Assembly: GCA_947074145.1 (NCBI GenBank) | Contig: CAMTOJ010000030.1 | Coordinates: 1-39,877 of the forward strand | Reading direction: 5' to 3' | DNA length: 39,877 nucleotides | Origin: an uncultured Bacteroidales bacterium | GTDB taxonomy: Bacteria; Bacteroidota; Bacteroidia; Bacteroidales; JAUNSR01 | In this document: in pieces, positions 26,628-35,196 of the stretch | How positions within the stretch are numbered: position 1 is the first letter of the stretch | Layout of the letters: each line of letters opens with the position of its first letter | The notes under the pieces: model-generated | Databases searched by the model: none | Told to the model about the DNA's origin: nothing | Seen by the model: the letters and a program-made list of their open reading frames with translations, nothing else | Made by a program: the position numbers and the translations under genes

Positions 26628-29054
26628 TTATTTCTTAATATTTGATGTTCTTTCAATCTCATCTTCAATACCTATATCTCTATTTCTTGTTCCTTTTATT
26701 TTATTGGAACCAAATTTATAATTAAAACTTAGAGTAAAACTGCGTAAATTATTATTCTCTTTAGTATTGATATTTATATTATTCATTGTTATAATATCGT
26801 GTGTACTTTGCCCTCCTAAAATATCATTTACCGATAATATTACGGTCGCCTTTTCTGACATAATATTTTTTCGTAATCCAAAAGATAAATTATTATTTAG
26901 CTTATCATTCTTAATATAACCTATTCGCATATACGGCAGCATCAATAGGGATATTTCTGCTGAAAGAGTTTTATTTATTTGAAAATTATTGCCTATCCAT
27001 ACAGCTCCTGAAAATCCATCATTATTAAAATTTTCGATAGAGACATTAGATTTGTTTTTAATATAAGCTATTTGCCCCATTAAATCGAGACGCCATATTT
27101 TAAATAAAGTACTATTATGATTAAGCATACATATATATGCGTTTCGAGTCCCAAAGTTGTTGTAAAGATAGCCGTAACAATTATTTTTATCATCTATTAC
27201 AGGTTCTAAAAGCGCCATCTTTTGATTGCAAACACGGCTAAGAGTAATGCTAAATTTGTGTTCATAGGAATATTTTAGTTCTATATTATCATTATAAGCC
27301 GGCTTTAAATAAGGATTCCCACTTATATATGAATAGTTATCTAAGGCAATCTGAAAAGGATTTAACATTTGATAGTCAGGCCGTTTGATTCGACGCGTAT
27401 AAGATGTTACAAGATTATGATTCTCATTGATCATATATTGTAAGAATAAAGCGGGAAAAAGTCTTAGATAATTTTTATCATTTCTCTCATGTGTAGTAAT
27501 CAATTCACCTTTAGAAACAGTATATTCCAACCGCATCCCAATTTGATATCCTATTTTTTCAAATCGCTGACCTCCATTCACATAAGCTGCATAAATATTT
27601 TCACTGTATTTATAATAATTGCTTTTATATAAATCATTTTCCCATTTACCTTCGGTTAGTTCCTCGCAAACTGTATTGTAATCTGTTTTTGATCCGCTTA
27701 TTTTGGCACCTGCATCCCAATAACCTGTTTCAGTAACAGAATTATGATAACCAATATTGGCAGACCAAACATTGGTTATTTGAGGTAGTAAACTACGTTT
27801 TGAAGAGCATAATTCAGATTCATTTCCAATCGAAGATAGAAATATATTATCTTGTGTTTGATTCTTTTTATTACTAATATAACCGTAATCTATGTCGATG
27901 TTAAGATCAACACCCTTTTTATCAAAAATATAATTATAGTTCATATTATACATTCTTGCATTAAGTCTTGTTTTATATTTTCCGTCCATTTGAGAAAGCG
28001 AAGTCCCTTCCAATGTCGGATTAATGATTGTTGTAGTATTTGAATTTATATTCTCATTGTTGTTAAATCCGTTAAAAAGAAATCCAATAGTATTTTTTTC
28101 ATTGGGAGTTATATCAATCCCTATCCTGTAGTTATTTGATATTAATTTATCTATATCAAACTCAGCCGATTTGTCGAAAGTTCTTTTGTCTGTCTCTGTT
28201 GTGTGAGTAGTCAATTCTTCAAGTGTAGATACGTCTTTTCCGGCTTTCCCATTATAACTACAGTACATGTTTACTTTTCCTGAATTGAAATTTAATCCGA
28301 TCCCCTCCATTATCTTATGTCTTTTACTTAATTCATAACCTACATTAATTGATCCATTCAGTCCCTCTGCTTTATTATTTTTCTTCATTTTTATGTTGAC
28401 AATACTTCTGCCACCCCCGGCATCATAATTAGAAGAAGGATTGGTAATAATCTCTATTTGATCAATATTATCCCCCGACAAACCTTCAAGAAATGTAGAT
28501 AACACATTTCCATCCATGCGTGAAGGACGACCGTCTATCCATATGTCAACATTGTCACCCATGATAGTAATGTTTTTATTTTGTACCAATAATCCCGGTG
28601 TATATTTCAGTATATCTAAACCGTTTTTACCTGTAGCAATAAGATAATCAGAAGTATTGACAACATAACGGTCTATTTTTTGCATGACAAATGGTCGTTT
28701 TGCTTCTATTACAACTTCCGATAATAGAAACTCGCTCTTTTTTAACACAATATCTTCAATCACTTGAGAAGAATCTATTTTTATTTTTATGTATTTTGGA
28801 TCATATCCTAAAAATGAAGCATTTAGAATATATGTGTCATCTTTTACATTCTTTATTTCAAAACATCCGTCTTTCCCGGTAATACAACCTGTCATGGTTG
28901 TTGAATCGGCATCTTGTAGTGCTATTGTAACAAACTCAATTCCTTCTTTTGAGCTTTCATCTAAAACAGTACCTTTAATAGTCAATTGCTGAGAATATGT
29001 CAAAAAAGAATTTAAGCAACATAATGCAAATGAGATAATATATATAGCTTTCAT
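26628..29054 (-). CDS. TonB-receptor-like outer-membrane beta-barrel protein
   Basis: The 808-aa protein has a signal peptide (cut near SYSQ, residue 22), then a CarboxypepD_reg-like domain (about 24-108; IKGTVLDESSKEGIEFVTIALQ), a plug-like region (about 115-230; GKNGLDILKYTPGLLVQNKNITIMG) and a large barrel of the OMP_b-brl_3 type (about 380-808). The order matches TonB-dependent-receptor-like proteins of Bacteroidota that have no SusD partner. The substrate is unknown. The last residues (IERTSNIKK) are polar, not the usual aromatic end. Two nucleotides separate it from the upstream gene, so the two are one operon. Confidence 0.9.
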   Translation of the reverse strand: MKAIYIISFALCCLNSFLTYSQQLTIKGTVLDESSKEGIEFVTIALQDADSTTMTGCITGKDGCFEIKNVKDDTYILNASFLGYDPKYIKIKIDSSQVIEDIVLKKSEFLLSEVVIEAKRPFVMQKIDRYVVNTSDYLIATGKNGLDILKYTPGLLVQNKNITIMGDNVDIWIDGRPSRMDGNVLSTFLEGLSGDNIDQIEIITNPSSNYDAGGGRSIVNIKMKKNNKAEGLNGSINVGYELSKRHKIMEGIGLNFNSGKVNMYCSYNGKAGKDVSTLEELTTHTTETDKRTFDKSAEFDIDKLISNNYRIGIDITPNEKNTIGFLFNGFNNNENINSNTTTIINPTLEGTSLSQMDGKYKTRLNARMYNMNYNYIFDKKGVDLNIDIDYGYISNKKNQTQDNIFLSSIGNESELCSSKRSLLPQITNVWSANIGYHNSVTETGYWDAGAKISGSKTDYNTVCEELTEGKWENDLYKSNYYKYSENIYAAYVNGGQRFEKIGYQIGMRLEYTVSKGELITTHERNDKNYLRLFPALFLQYMINENHNLVTSYTRRIKRPDYQMLNPFQIALDNYSYISGNPYLKPAYNDNIELKYSYEHKFSITLSRVCNQKMALLEPVIDDKNNCYGYLYNNFGTRNAYICMLNHNSTLFKIWRLDLMGQIAYIKNKSNVSIENFNNDGFSGAVWIGNNFQINKTLSAEISLLMLPYMRIGYIKNDKLNNNLSFGLRKNIMSEKATVILSVNDILGGQSTHDIITMNNININTKENNNLRSFTLSFNYKFGSNKIKGTRNRDIGIEDEIERTSNIKK

Positions 29055-29056
29055 CT

Positions 29057-29650
29057 TTAGTTTTTGATTTTACGTTCCGTATATTCTACAATTTTACCGT
29101 TATATCTGACAGTTCTTTTAATCCATGGATTTGAATAATTTTTTGTCATTCCGGAGACAAATTTTTCACCGTCTCGCTCTGCATATTCAAAATCTTTCAG
29201 GTAGAAATATTCATAAGTAATCTTAGATATAAGACGATTGGTATCTTCCGGAATAGATAAATCTTCAGATATGTTGCCCCAATTATCATATTGGATATGA
29301 TGTAGAACTATACCAAAATCTTGAGAATCCTCTTTATATACAGTAATTCTACCTATTGTATCAAATTCGCAATAAATCATTTTTTCAGTGACTATTGGAA
29401 ATTTATAATACTTACTGTTATCGGAAGTAAGATTTATATTCTCTTTATTTATAGAGGATGTTCCTGAAATAAATTCCCGGTTATAACTGTAAGTAATTTC
29501 CCGAATCTCTACTATTTTATTTGTGTTAATTGTTCCATCTTCATTTACCATATAATAAATTTCCTTAGATCTAATTTTATCTTTATAAGAAGATTTATTT
29601 GAAAAGGAACAAAGAAAAATAAGTGATAAAATAATAATCGCGTACTTCAT
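29057..29650 (-). CDS. Small secreted protein co-transcribed with the barrel gene
   Basis: The 197-aa protein has an N-terminal signal sequence (MKYAIIILSLIFLCSFS). The mature part contains short beta-type repeats with Tyr/Asn/Gly (HHIQYDNWGNISED, ITYEYFYLKD) similar to YD-like beta repeats. No family recognised. It stops 2 nt before the ATG of the barrel protein, which suggests translational coupling and a joint function in the envelope. Confidence 0.75.
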   Translation of the reverse strand: MKYAIIILSLIFLCSFSNKSSYKDKIRSKEIYYMVNEDGTINTNKIVEIREITYSYNREFISGTSSINKENINLTSDNSKYYKFPIVTEKMIYCEFDTIGRITVYKEDSQDFGIVLHHIQYDNWGNISEDLSIPEDTNRLISKITYEYFYLKDFEYAERDGEKFVSGMTKNYSNPWIKRTVRYNGKIVEYTERKIKN

Positions 29651-29681
29651 AATTTAAATCATTTTGTGGTTTGTGATATTA

Positions 29682-29689
29682 CAAATCTA
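29682..29689 (-). promoter_or_regulatory. Candidate -7 box of the 29650-26628 operon
   Basis: TAGATTTG on the minus strand, 31 nt before the ATG at 29650, fits TAnnTTTG. No clear TTTG 19-21 nt upstream. Confidence 0.4.
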
Positions 29690-29823
29690 TGATTTAAACA
29701 TGCAATTTTCGATTTATATTCGGATGTATTTACACTGAACCCCAATTTGCATATTACTGTTTTTCAGATATTTACAAATCGCATTTTGAACAAAAGTTTA
29801 TATCTTCATATAATCCTTTTATA

Positions 29824-29856
29824 TTTGTAAATACTATATTTCTCTTTGTACATTTG
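29824..29856 (+). promoter_or_regulatory. Candidate promoter P1 of folK-cca
   Basis: TTTG (29824-29827), 21 nt, TACATTTG (29849-29856): both elements are exact and the spacing is allowed. It would give a leader of about 145 nt. Confidence 0.5.
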
Positions 29857-29961
29857 AATGATGTCATCATTCTATTTATGAACTTATATATTGGAAAAAA
29901 GATTTTTCTATAAATTAGTTAGAGTCACTTGATATATATTTTTATTATATATGAAATTACG

Positions 29962-29988
29962 TTTGATGTGATATTAATCTTAAATTTG
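29962..29988 (+). promoter_or_regulatory. Candidate promoter P2 of folK-cca
   Basis: TAAATTTGCATC (29981-29992) is a strong -7 element 18 nt before the ATG at 30007. The TTTG at 29962-29965 is only 15 nt upstream, shorter than usual. Either this or P1 may be used. Confidence 0.45.
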
Positions 29989-30006
29989 CATCTCAAACAA
30001 AATAAT

Positions 30007-30405
30007 ATGAATCTCTTTTTAGTTACACTTGGCAGTAATACGGATGAGGGCGAAAAATTGATATCCTTAGCCATCGAACAGATAAAAACGCTTTCTGTCG
30101 ATGCCGAATTTTCGTCTGTTTATAAGAGTGTGGCTGAGGGGCACTCCGCCTCCAAAGAGTATTTCAATAGTGTGGGAATAGTATCAACAGATAAGTCTCT
30201 TTCGTTTTGGGAAGAGTTTTTCAAGCAACAGGAGCAGCTTAACGGGCGCGATTCTGAGGCAAGAAAAAATCATATTGTACCGCTTGATATTGATATCACT
30301 ATATGGAACCAAGAGGTGATTCGTCCTGCTAATCTGAAGATGAATTATATAAAAAAAGGGCTTAGACAGCTTACCTCCAAAACGGGTTATAACATTTTTT
30401 CCTAA
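30007..30405 (+). CDS. folK: Short HPPK (FolK)-like protein
   Basis: FolK transfers pyrophosphate from ATP to 6-hydroxymethyl-7,8-dihydropterin in folate synthesis. The 132-aa protein has the N-terminal LGSN motif (LVTLGSNTDEG) and the Mg-binding PLDIDI (two Asp) near residue 95. However, the family's R-x-x-D-x-D arginine is replaced by Val (HIVPLDIDI), and the protein is about 25-30 residues shorter than typical HPPK, ending soon after this motif. Short folK-like genes occur before cca in Bacteroidales. Whether it keeps kinase activity is uncertain. The open frame extends to 29929, but that part is hydrophobic non-family sequence crossing promoter P2, so the ATG at 30007 is used. Confidence 0.75.
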   Translation: MNLFLVTLGSNTDEGEKLISLAIEQIKTLSVDAEFSSVYKSVAEGHSASKEYFNSVGIVSTDKSLSFWEEFFKQQEQLNGRDSEARKNHIVPLDIDITIWNQEVIRPANLKMNYIKKGLRQLTSKTGYNIFS

Positions 30406-30469
30406 TCAAAACTTAGGTAATCGGCCTTATTTTTTTAATTTTGTGGTCGATTTCACCACATAATTAAGA

Positions 30470-31915
30470 ATGAAACTAAATAAAGCAGAACTCATCAATC
30501 ATCTTCAGGATGATATATTCGGGATAATCTCTGAAGAAGCAGATAGATTGAATCTTGAATGTTATGTCATTGGTGGGTATGTAAGAGATATATTCCTTAA
30601 AAGGGATTCCAAAGATATAGACGTAGTTACGGTAGGCAGCGGCATCGACCTTGCCTCAGCAGTAGCTGCAAGGCTCGGAAAAAAAGCTTTCCTTTCAGTT
30701 TTTAAGAATTTCGGAACAGCTCAGGTTAAACATAAGGATGTTGAAGTTGAGTTTGTAGGTGCCAGACGTGAATCTTATAACAGAGATTCTCGTAAACCTA
30801 TAGTAGAGGACGGAACTCTTAACGATGATCAGAACAGGCGTGATTTTACTATAAATGCTTTAGCTATATGCCTTAATAAAGATCGTTTCGGCGAACTTGT
30901 CGATCCTTTCGACGGTCTTGCAGATATGAAAAAAGGTATCATTAAAACTCCTCTTGATCCGGATATCACTTTTAGCGACGATCCTTTGAGAATGATGAGA
31001 GCGATAAGGTTTGCAACCCAACTCGGATTCACTATCGAAGAGGAAACGTTCAAAGCTATCGAAAGAAACAGAGAAAGAATAAATATTATTTCAGGTGAGA
31101 GAGTTATTGATGAGATTAATAAGATGATGAATAGCAAACGCCCTTCTACAGGGTTTATATTGCTTGAAAAGTCGAAACTTCTTGAGATTATTTTCCCCGA
31201 ACTTCAAGCTCTTAAAGGTATTGAGAGCAAAGAGGGTCGCGGTCATAAGGATAACTTCTTCCACACTATGGCTGTGCTTGATAATGTAGCCGAGGCATCA
31301 GATAATCTTTGGCTTCGTTGGAGTGCCGTAATGCACGATATAGGAAAACCTGCTACTAAGCGTTATGATAAAAAGATCGGATGGACTTTCCATAATCATA
31401 ATTTCATTGGTGAAAAGATGGTGCCGGGGATATTCAGACGACTTAAACTTCCTCTCGACACAAAGATGAAGTATGTACAGAAACTTGTTGGTCTTCATAT
31501 GCGCCCTATTGTTCTGGCAGAGGAAGAGGTAACAGATTCAGCAATCAGACGTCTTTTGTTTGATGCGGGTGATGATATCGAGGAACTGATGATTCTGTGT
31601 GAGGCTGATATCACTTCTAAGAATAAGGAGAAGGTGAAACGTTACATCTCTAATTTTAAAGTAGTGCGTCAGAAACTGCATGAGATTGAAGAAAAAGACA
31701 GAATAAGAAATATGCAACCTGTGGTAACAGGCGAAGAGATTATGAAGATGTTTAATCTTCCCCCTTCACGAGAAGTTGGCGAGATTAAAGCCGCTCTTAA
31801 AGATGCGGTGCTCGACGGAGTGATCTCCAATAATACGGAAGAAGCGATCAACTTTCTTAAGAATTACGCTTCTGAACGTGGACTTGTGATTCACGGACAG
31901 GAAATTACAAAATGA
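30470..31915 (+). CDS. cca: CCA tRNA nucleotidyltransferase / poly(A) polymerase-type with HD domain
   Basis: The 481-aa enzyme adds or repairs the CCA end of tRNAs. The nucleotidyltransferase core is at the N-terminus: VIGGYVRD (about 31-38), DIDVV with the catalytic Asp pair (about 45-49), RRDFTINALA (about 123-132) and DDPLRMMRAIRFA. The RNA-binding head region follows, then an HD domain (about 260-380; HTMAVLDNV, MHDIGKP) and a C-terminal GEEIM...LPPSREVGEI motif. Of normal length for bacterial Cca with HD domain. Follows folK by 64 nt with a possible -7 box TAATTTTG at 30436-30443. The stop codon lies inside the left arm of a very strong terminator. Confidence 0.96.
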   Translation: MKLNKAELINHLQDDIFGIISEEADRLNLECYVIGGYVRDIFLKRDSKDIDVVTVGSGIDLASAVAARLGKKAFLSVFKNFGTAQVKHKDVEVEFVGARRESYNRDSRKPIVEDGTLNDDQNRRDFTINALAICLNKDRFGELVDPFDGLADMKKGIIKTPLDPDITFSDDPLRMMRAIRFATQLGFTIEEETFKAIERNRERINIISGERVIDEINKMMNSKRPSTGFILLEKSKLLEIIFPELQALKGIESKEGRGHKDNFFHTMAVLDNVAEASDNLWLRWSAVMHDIGKPATKRYDKKIGWTFHNHNFIGEKMVPGIFRRLKLPLDTKMKYVQKLVGLHMRPIVLAEEEVTDSAIRRLLFDAGDDIEELMILCEADITSKNKEKVKRYISNFKVVRQKLHEIEEKDRIRNMQPVVTGEEIMKMFNLPPSREVGEIKAALKDAVLDGVISNNTEEAINFLKNYASERGLVIHGQEITK

Positions 31916-31956
31916 AAATAGGAGGAAAATAAAAATTTTCCTCCTATTTTCATTTT
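31909..31956. terminator. Bidirectional terminator after cca
   Basis: Arms 31909-31929 and 31936-31956 form a 21-bp perfect stem (left arm AAAATGAAAATAGG..., right arm ending TTTCATTTT) with a 6-nt loop. A-rich on the left and T-rich on the right, so it can serve both cca and the convergent remnant at 31971-32156. Confidence 0.9.
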
Positions 31957-31970
31957 ATGCCTATATAAAC

Positions 31971-32156
31971 TTATTTATTTTTTGAGTATTTATATATCGT
32001 CTCCCCTTTCTCGTTTATCATAAAGAAAGAAAGTTTATTGTCTTTCATTGAAACAATCATAAATCCCGGTTCAGATGAACAGAATTGAGTACCTTCAATC
32101 GGTTCTACTTTTCTGGCGAGTGAACCTGATGTATTAACAAAATATTCAAATGCTGC
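31971..32156 (-). pseudogene. 3' remnant of a truncated gene
   Basis: On the minus strand 61 codons stay open and end at TAA (31971-31973): AAFEYFVNTSGSLARKVEPI ... FMIVSMKDNKLSFFMINEKG and a final TIYKYSKNK. At 32157 the homology stops abruptly with a stop codon in frame upstream, at the point where the RHS region begins. The text resembles the C-terminal part of a Bacteroidales metallophosphoesterase (inference from memory). It marks the left breakpoint of the RHS insertion. Confidence 0.6.
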
Positions 32157-33826
32157 TTAACTTTTGTCCAATAAAAGTTGGCAAGTCCAGTTGGCAAGTC
32201 CATTCATTTTCTACCCAATTATTTTATTATAATGAAGAGCAGAATTCATTATTTAAAAGTAAAGGAATCGAGTCGAATTATTTGAAAAATTATTATAATG
32301 GAAATATAGGAACATATGCAAATTATTACAAAACTGATAATAAAAAAACATATTTTTATTATGAATATGATGAACTAGATAGATTAATATATTCATATGG
32401 TAAAGATCAAGCACGTGGAGATAATTCATTTTATGATGAAAGTTTTACATATGATAAAATGGGAAATATTTTATCCAAACAAAATAGAATGACTCTAGAC
32501 GAACAGAGTTTAAACTATTCATATCAAGGAAACAGATTGATAAGAATTGAAAATGAATCTGAGCGTTCATGGAGGTTTAGAAATCAAATGTTTATTGATG
32601 GAACAGATTATCATACAGAATATAAATATGATTCAAATGGGAATTTAATTTTTGATGAAAATAAAGGAATATTGCGAATAGAATATAATAATCTAAATTT
32701 GCCAACAGCAATCCAAATGAAAAATGGTAATCAGATAAGATTTAGTTATGATGCGGAAGGGAACAAATTATCCCGTACCGATATAACAAGAACAGATATA
32801 GTCAATATTCCCTTAGGATCTATAGAGAATATACCATCTGATAAAATTCGATTGCAAATCGAAAGGAGCTATTTCGGAAATATAGTGTATGAGCAATATT
32901 CCTATCCAAATCGTAATATACAAGAAGCTCCGGTTATTTATCGAATAATGAATGATTTCGGATATTTTGAAGATTGTAGCGGCGGAAGAGGTCTGGACTT
33001 TGGGTTTGTTTATTATATAAAAGATCATCAAGGTAATGTTAAGACGGAGATTAATTCAAATAAGTCAATTAAGAATAAGACTTCATATTTTCCATCAGGA
33101 CTGGAACTTGATAATTCTTCATTTATAGAATATGCATATAATGGGAAAGAAAAAATAGAAACTCATGGATTTAATATGTATGATTATGGCGCAAGGTTTT
33201 ATGATCAGACTATAAGTAGATGGCATTCTATGGATCCATTAGCAGAGAAATATTATTCTATTAGTCCTTATGTGTATTGTGCTAATAATCCCGTGAGGTA
33301 TATTGATCCGGATGGAAGGAAAGTTAAGTTTGCACCTGGGACTTCTGATGATTTTAAAATGCAATTTGGAATTGCTGTGAAATATTTAAATGAAACCAAG
33401 AATGGTGGTAAGCTTAAAGAATTGGAAGATTCTAAAAATATCTATTATATTAAAAATGGAAATACAGGTACTTTTAACCCAAAAACAAAGACTATTGAAT
33501 GGAATCCATTCGAAGCAATTATTACTACAAATGGATATGAAATGTCGCCAACAGAAGTATTAAATCATGAAATAGATCATGCAAATCAAAATGATAAAAA
33601 TCCAGAAAAACAAAATCAAGATAAAAAACCTGATGGTTCAAGTTATGGAAATAAGGAAGAAAAACGTGTAATTACGGGTTCTGAGCAGAAAACTGCTAAA
33701 AATATGGGCAAATTAAAAGAAGGTGAAGTTACTAGAACAGATCATGGGGGAACACCATACGAAACAATTTCTCCTGTTTCTACAGTAAATAAAAATGAAA
33801 TTATAATTAAACCATTGTCCCATTAA
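32150..33826 (+). CDS. 5'-truncated RHS protein with C-terminal zincin (HExxH) toxin
   Basis: The 558-aa frame begins in the breakpoint region; recognisable RHS/YD sequence starts near residue 20 (FSTQLFYYNEEQ, then YYNGNIG). YD repeats (YYEYDELDRLIYSYG, YKYDSNGNLIFDENK, SYDAEGNKLSR) lead to the RHS core (YYIKDHQGNVKTEI ... [20 protein letters not shown] ... YCANNPVRYIDPDG). After PDGR (nt 33318) comes a variable toxin of about 170 residues with H473-E-I-D-H477, an HExxH zinc-protease motif of the M91/NleD-like kind, and an EEKRVITGSEQKTAK ... HGGTPYETISP tail. The N-terminal secretion part is missing, so it may be a displaced tail and not a complete delivery protein. The last three codons and the stop come from an inserted IS end (33816). 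Confidence 0.85.
   Translation: MLLNFCPIKVGKSSWQVHSFSTQLFYYNEEQNSLFKSKGIESNYLKNYYNGNIGTYANYYKTDNKKTYFYYEYDELDRLIYSYGKDQARGDNSFYDESFTYDKMGNILSKQNRMTLDEQSLNYSYQGNRLIRIENESERSWRFRNQMFIDGTDYHTEYKYDSNGNLIFDENKGILRIEYNNLNLPTAIQMKNGNQIRFSYDAEGNKLSRTDITRTDIVNIPLGSIENIPSDKIRLQIERSYFGNIVYEQYSYPNRNIQEAPVIYRIMNDFGYFEDCSGGRGLDFGFVYYIKDHQGNVKTEINSNKSIKNKTSYFPSGLELDNSSFIEYAYNGKEKIETHGFNMYDYGARFYDQTISRWHSMDPLAEKYYSISPYVYCANNPVRYIDPDGRKVKFAPGTSDDFKMQFGIAVKYLNETKNGGKLKELEDSKNIYYIKNGNTGTFNPKTKTIEWNPFEAIITTNGYEMSPTEVLNHEIDHANQNDKNPEKQNQDKKPDGSSYGNKEEKRVITGSEQKTAKNMGKLKEGEVTRTDHGGTPYETISPVSTVNKNEIIIKPLSH
32176..32201 (+). repeat. 13-bp tandem duplication at the RHS breakpoint
   Basis: AGTTGGCAAGTCC occurs twice without a gap (32176-32188 and 32189-32201), directly after a small AACTTTT...AAAAGTT inverted repeat. 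It sits between the gene remnant and the first RHS-like residues and looks like a rearrangement scar. Confidence 0.6.
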
Positions 33827-34397
33827 AAATGGAACGAATTAAAAATTAAATAAACCTGGTTCATTAGATCCAAATAGTTCTTTGTCATTTTGAAATATAG
33901 TTTTGACAAAAAGGTCTCTAAGATGAGTTTTATCAGTCAATGAAATGCTTAATATTTGAAGGACTTCATATGTACTTCTCTCAAGTTCATATCATGCTGA
34001 ACAATTGCTACCAAGCAACAAGTTGATATTGCTGTATAGATCTGTATTCGGACTGAGTTTTCTGAATGAGCATCAAGTGCAATTACCAAATCCCGCAAGC
34101 TTTCACGATTAGAGAGCAGACCAAACATTAATGCAAGAAGTTGATTCCAGCAAGTAAAATGTTTTACATACTTATCTCCTTCATATTTGTGGACAATGTA
34201 GTTAAACTTATTTCTATCCAAGAATGAGACTAACTGAGTGAAAACGTATTTATATCTGAGAATTTGCAGTTATGTTTAAATACTACAAAAGTTCAAATTG
34301 AAATCCGTTTAATCGAAAAACATTTGTAAGTAACTATATTTCAAATATTTCAAAGAGCAATCTTAGATTTTAATGGGACAGTAATGATTTAAACCAT
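33807..34397 (-). mobile_element. Decayed IS4-type element with 9-bp flanking repeat
   Basis: TGTCCCATTAAAA occurs at 33816 and inverted at 34368-34380. TTAAACCAT flanks the segment on both sides (33807-33815 and 34389-34397), as a target-site duplication would. Removing 33816-34397 joins the toxin reading frame to its own stop (AAA-CCA-TAA) just 2 nt before the ATG of the next gene. Inside are the two ends of an IS4/DUF4372-type transposase (see next entry). About 570 bp remain of an element that is normally well over 1 kb, so it cannot move by itself. Confidence 0.8.
33839..34257 (-). pseudogene. IS4-family (DUF4372-type) transposase, internally deleted and frameshifted
   Basis: The minus strand encodes the N-terminus KYVFTQLVSFLDRNKFNYIV, HKYEGDKYVKHFTCWNQLLA and SNRESLRDLVIALDAH. 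It then jumps directly to the C-terminal part VRIQIYTAISTCCLVAIVQH. The whole catalytic DDE core is missing. A 2-base insertion (GAGAGA, near 33985) shifts the frame; in the corrected frame the usual ending TYEVLQILSISLTDKTHLRD ... EPGLFNF and stop (33839-33841) appear. The normal start codon is also lost (a stop precedes a non-ATG codon). Confidence 0.88.
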
Positions 34398-34401
34398 AAA
34401 A

Positions 34402-34923
34402 ATGGATTGTATGATAAATATTAAGACAGTAATTATTATTATTTTGATGAATCTTATAACTAATAATATATGTGCTCAATTACCCTATGAATGTTCTAGC
34501 ATTGATTCTATTTATGTTTTAAGTATAGAGTTTGATATTGAGACGCCTATTAGTGTCTCTAAAACGAGGTTCGAAGAATATTTATATCAAGATGGGAAAT
34601 ATGATATTGTAACAGATAGAAATAAAATAAATAAAATCTGTAAGATTCTCAGCAATTTAATGCCGCTATCTCCTGATAGTATGAGTTGTAATTACAATAC
34701 ACAAAAAATATTAATAGATAAACAAAGGGTTCCTAGATTTATCGATATCGATACATTAAATATCCGTACATTACTTGTTCTTCAAATACAGAATAAGCAA
34801 GTTCTGATTTGGATAGGAACTTTCTATACTGAAATTGCTTGCGAAAGATATATTACTTCTGAAGACTTATACTCTTATATTTATAATTATAAATACAGTC
34901 ATATCCTTCAAAGAAAGGAATGA
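34402..34923 (+). CDS. Putative immunity protein for the zincin RHS toxin
   Basis: The 173-aa protein has an N-terminal signal or anchor (INIKTVIIIILMNLITNNICA, residues about 4-24) and a mature domain of about 145 residues with no recognised family (YVLSIEFDIETPISVSKTRF, VLQIQNKQVLIWIGTFY). On removal of the IS, its ATG lies 2 nt after the toxin stop, the same coupling as in the neighbouring pair at 35845. By position it is the immunity gene. An alternative start is the ATG at 34411. The IS now separates it from the toxin gene. Confidence 0.6.
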   Translation: MDCMINIKTVIIIILMNLITNNICAQLPYECSSIDSIYVLSIEFDIETPISVSKTRFEEYLYQDGKYDIVTDRNKINKICKILSNLMPLSPDSMSCNYNTQKILIDKQRVPRFIDIDTLNIRTLLVLQIQNKQVLIWIGTFYTEIACERYITSEDLYSYIYNYKYSHILQRKE

Positions 34924-35093
34924 TATGTAGTTTTTTTGCTAAAGGACGTAAATTTCGTATCTATTATTAATATTAACTTATTTCATTAAATGTTTTTAAT
35001 ATTGGAAAAATAAAAGATTTTTAGACCTAAAACAATAATTAGCAATACTACATAAGGTATGTAATGAAATTTACGAATTCAATCTGTAAATGC

Positions 35094-35196
35094 AATTAAA
35101 ACATCATATTTCCCATCAAGACTGGAGCTTGATAATTCTTAATTTATAGAATATGCATATAATGGAAAAGAGAAAATAGAAGTACACGGATTTAAT
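35094..35196 (+). pseudogene. Decayed RHS core upstream of the second toxin
   Basis: Continues in the frame of the gene at 35197 and matches the RHS core of the first copy (33067-33170). It has an in-frame TAA at 35140-35142 where copy 1 has a Ser codon (GATAATTCTTCA becomes ...TTAA). Homology to the first copy begins abruptly at about 35094; the 170 nt before that show nothing recognisable. Confidence 0.75.

Noticed and set aside
29929..30006. N-terminal extension of the folK-like gene
   Set aside because: It contains the candidate promoter P2 and encodes hydrophobic residues absent from the family, and LGSN must be close to the N-terminus.
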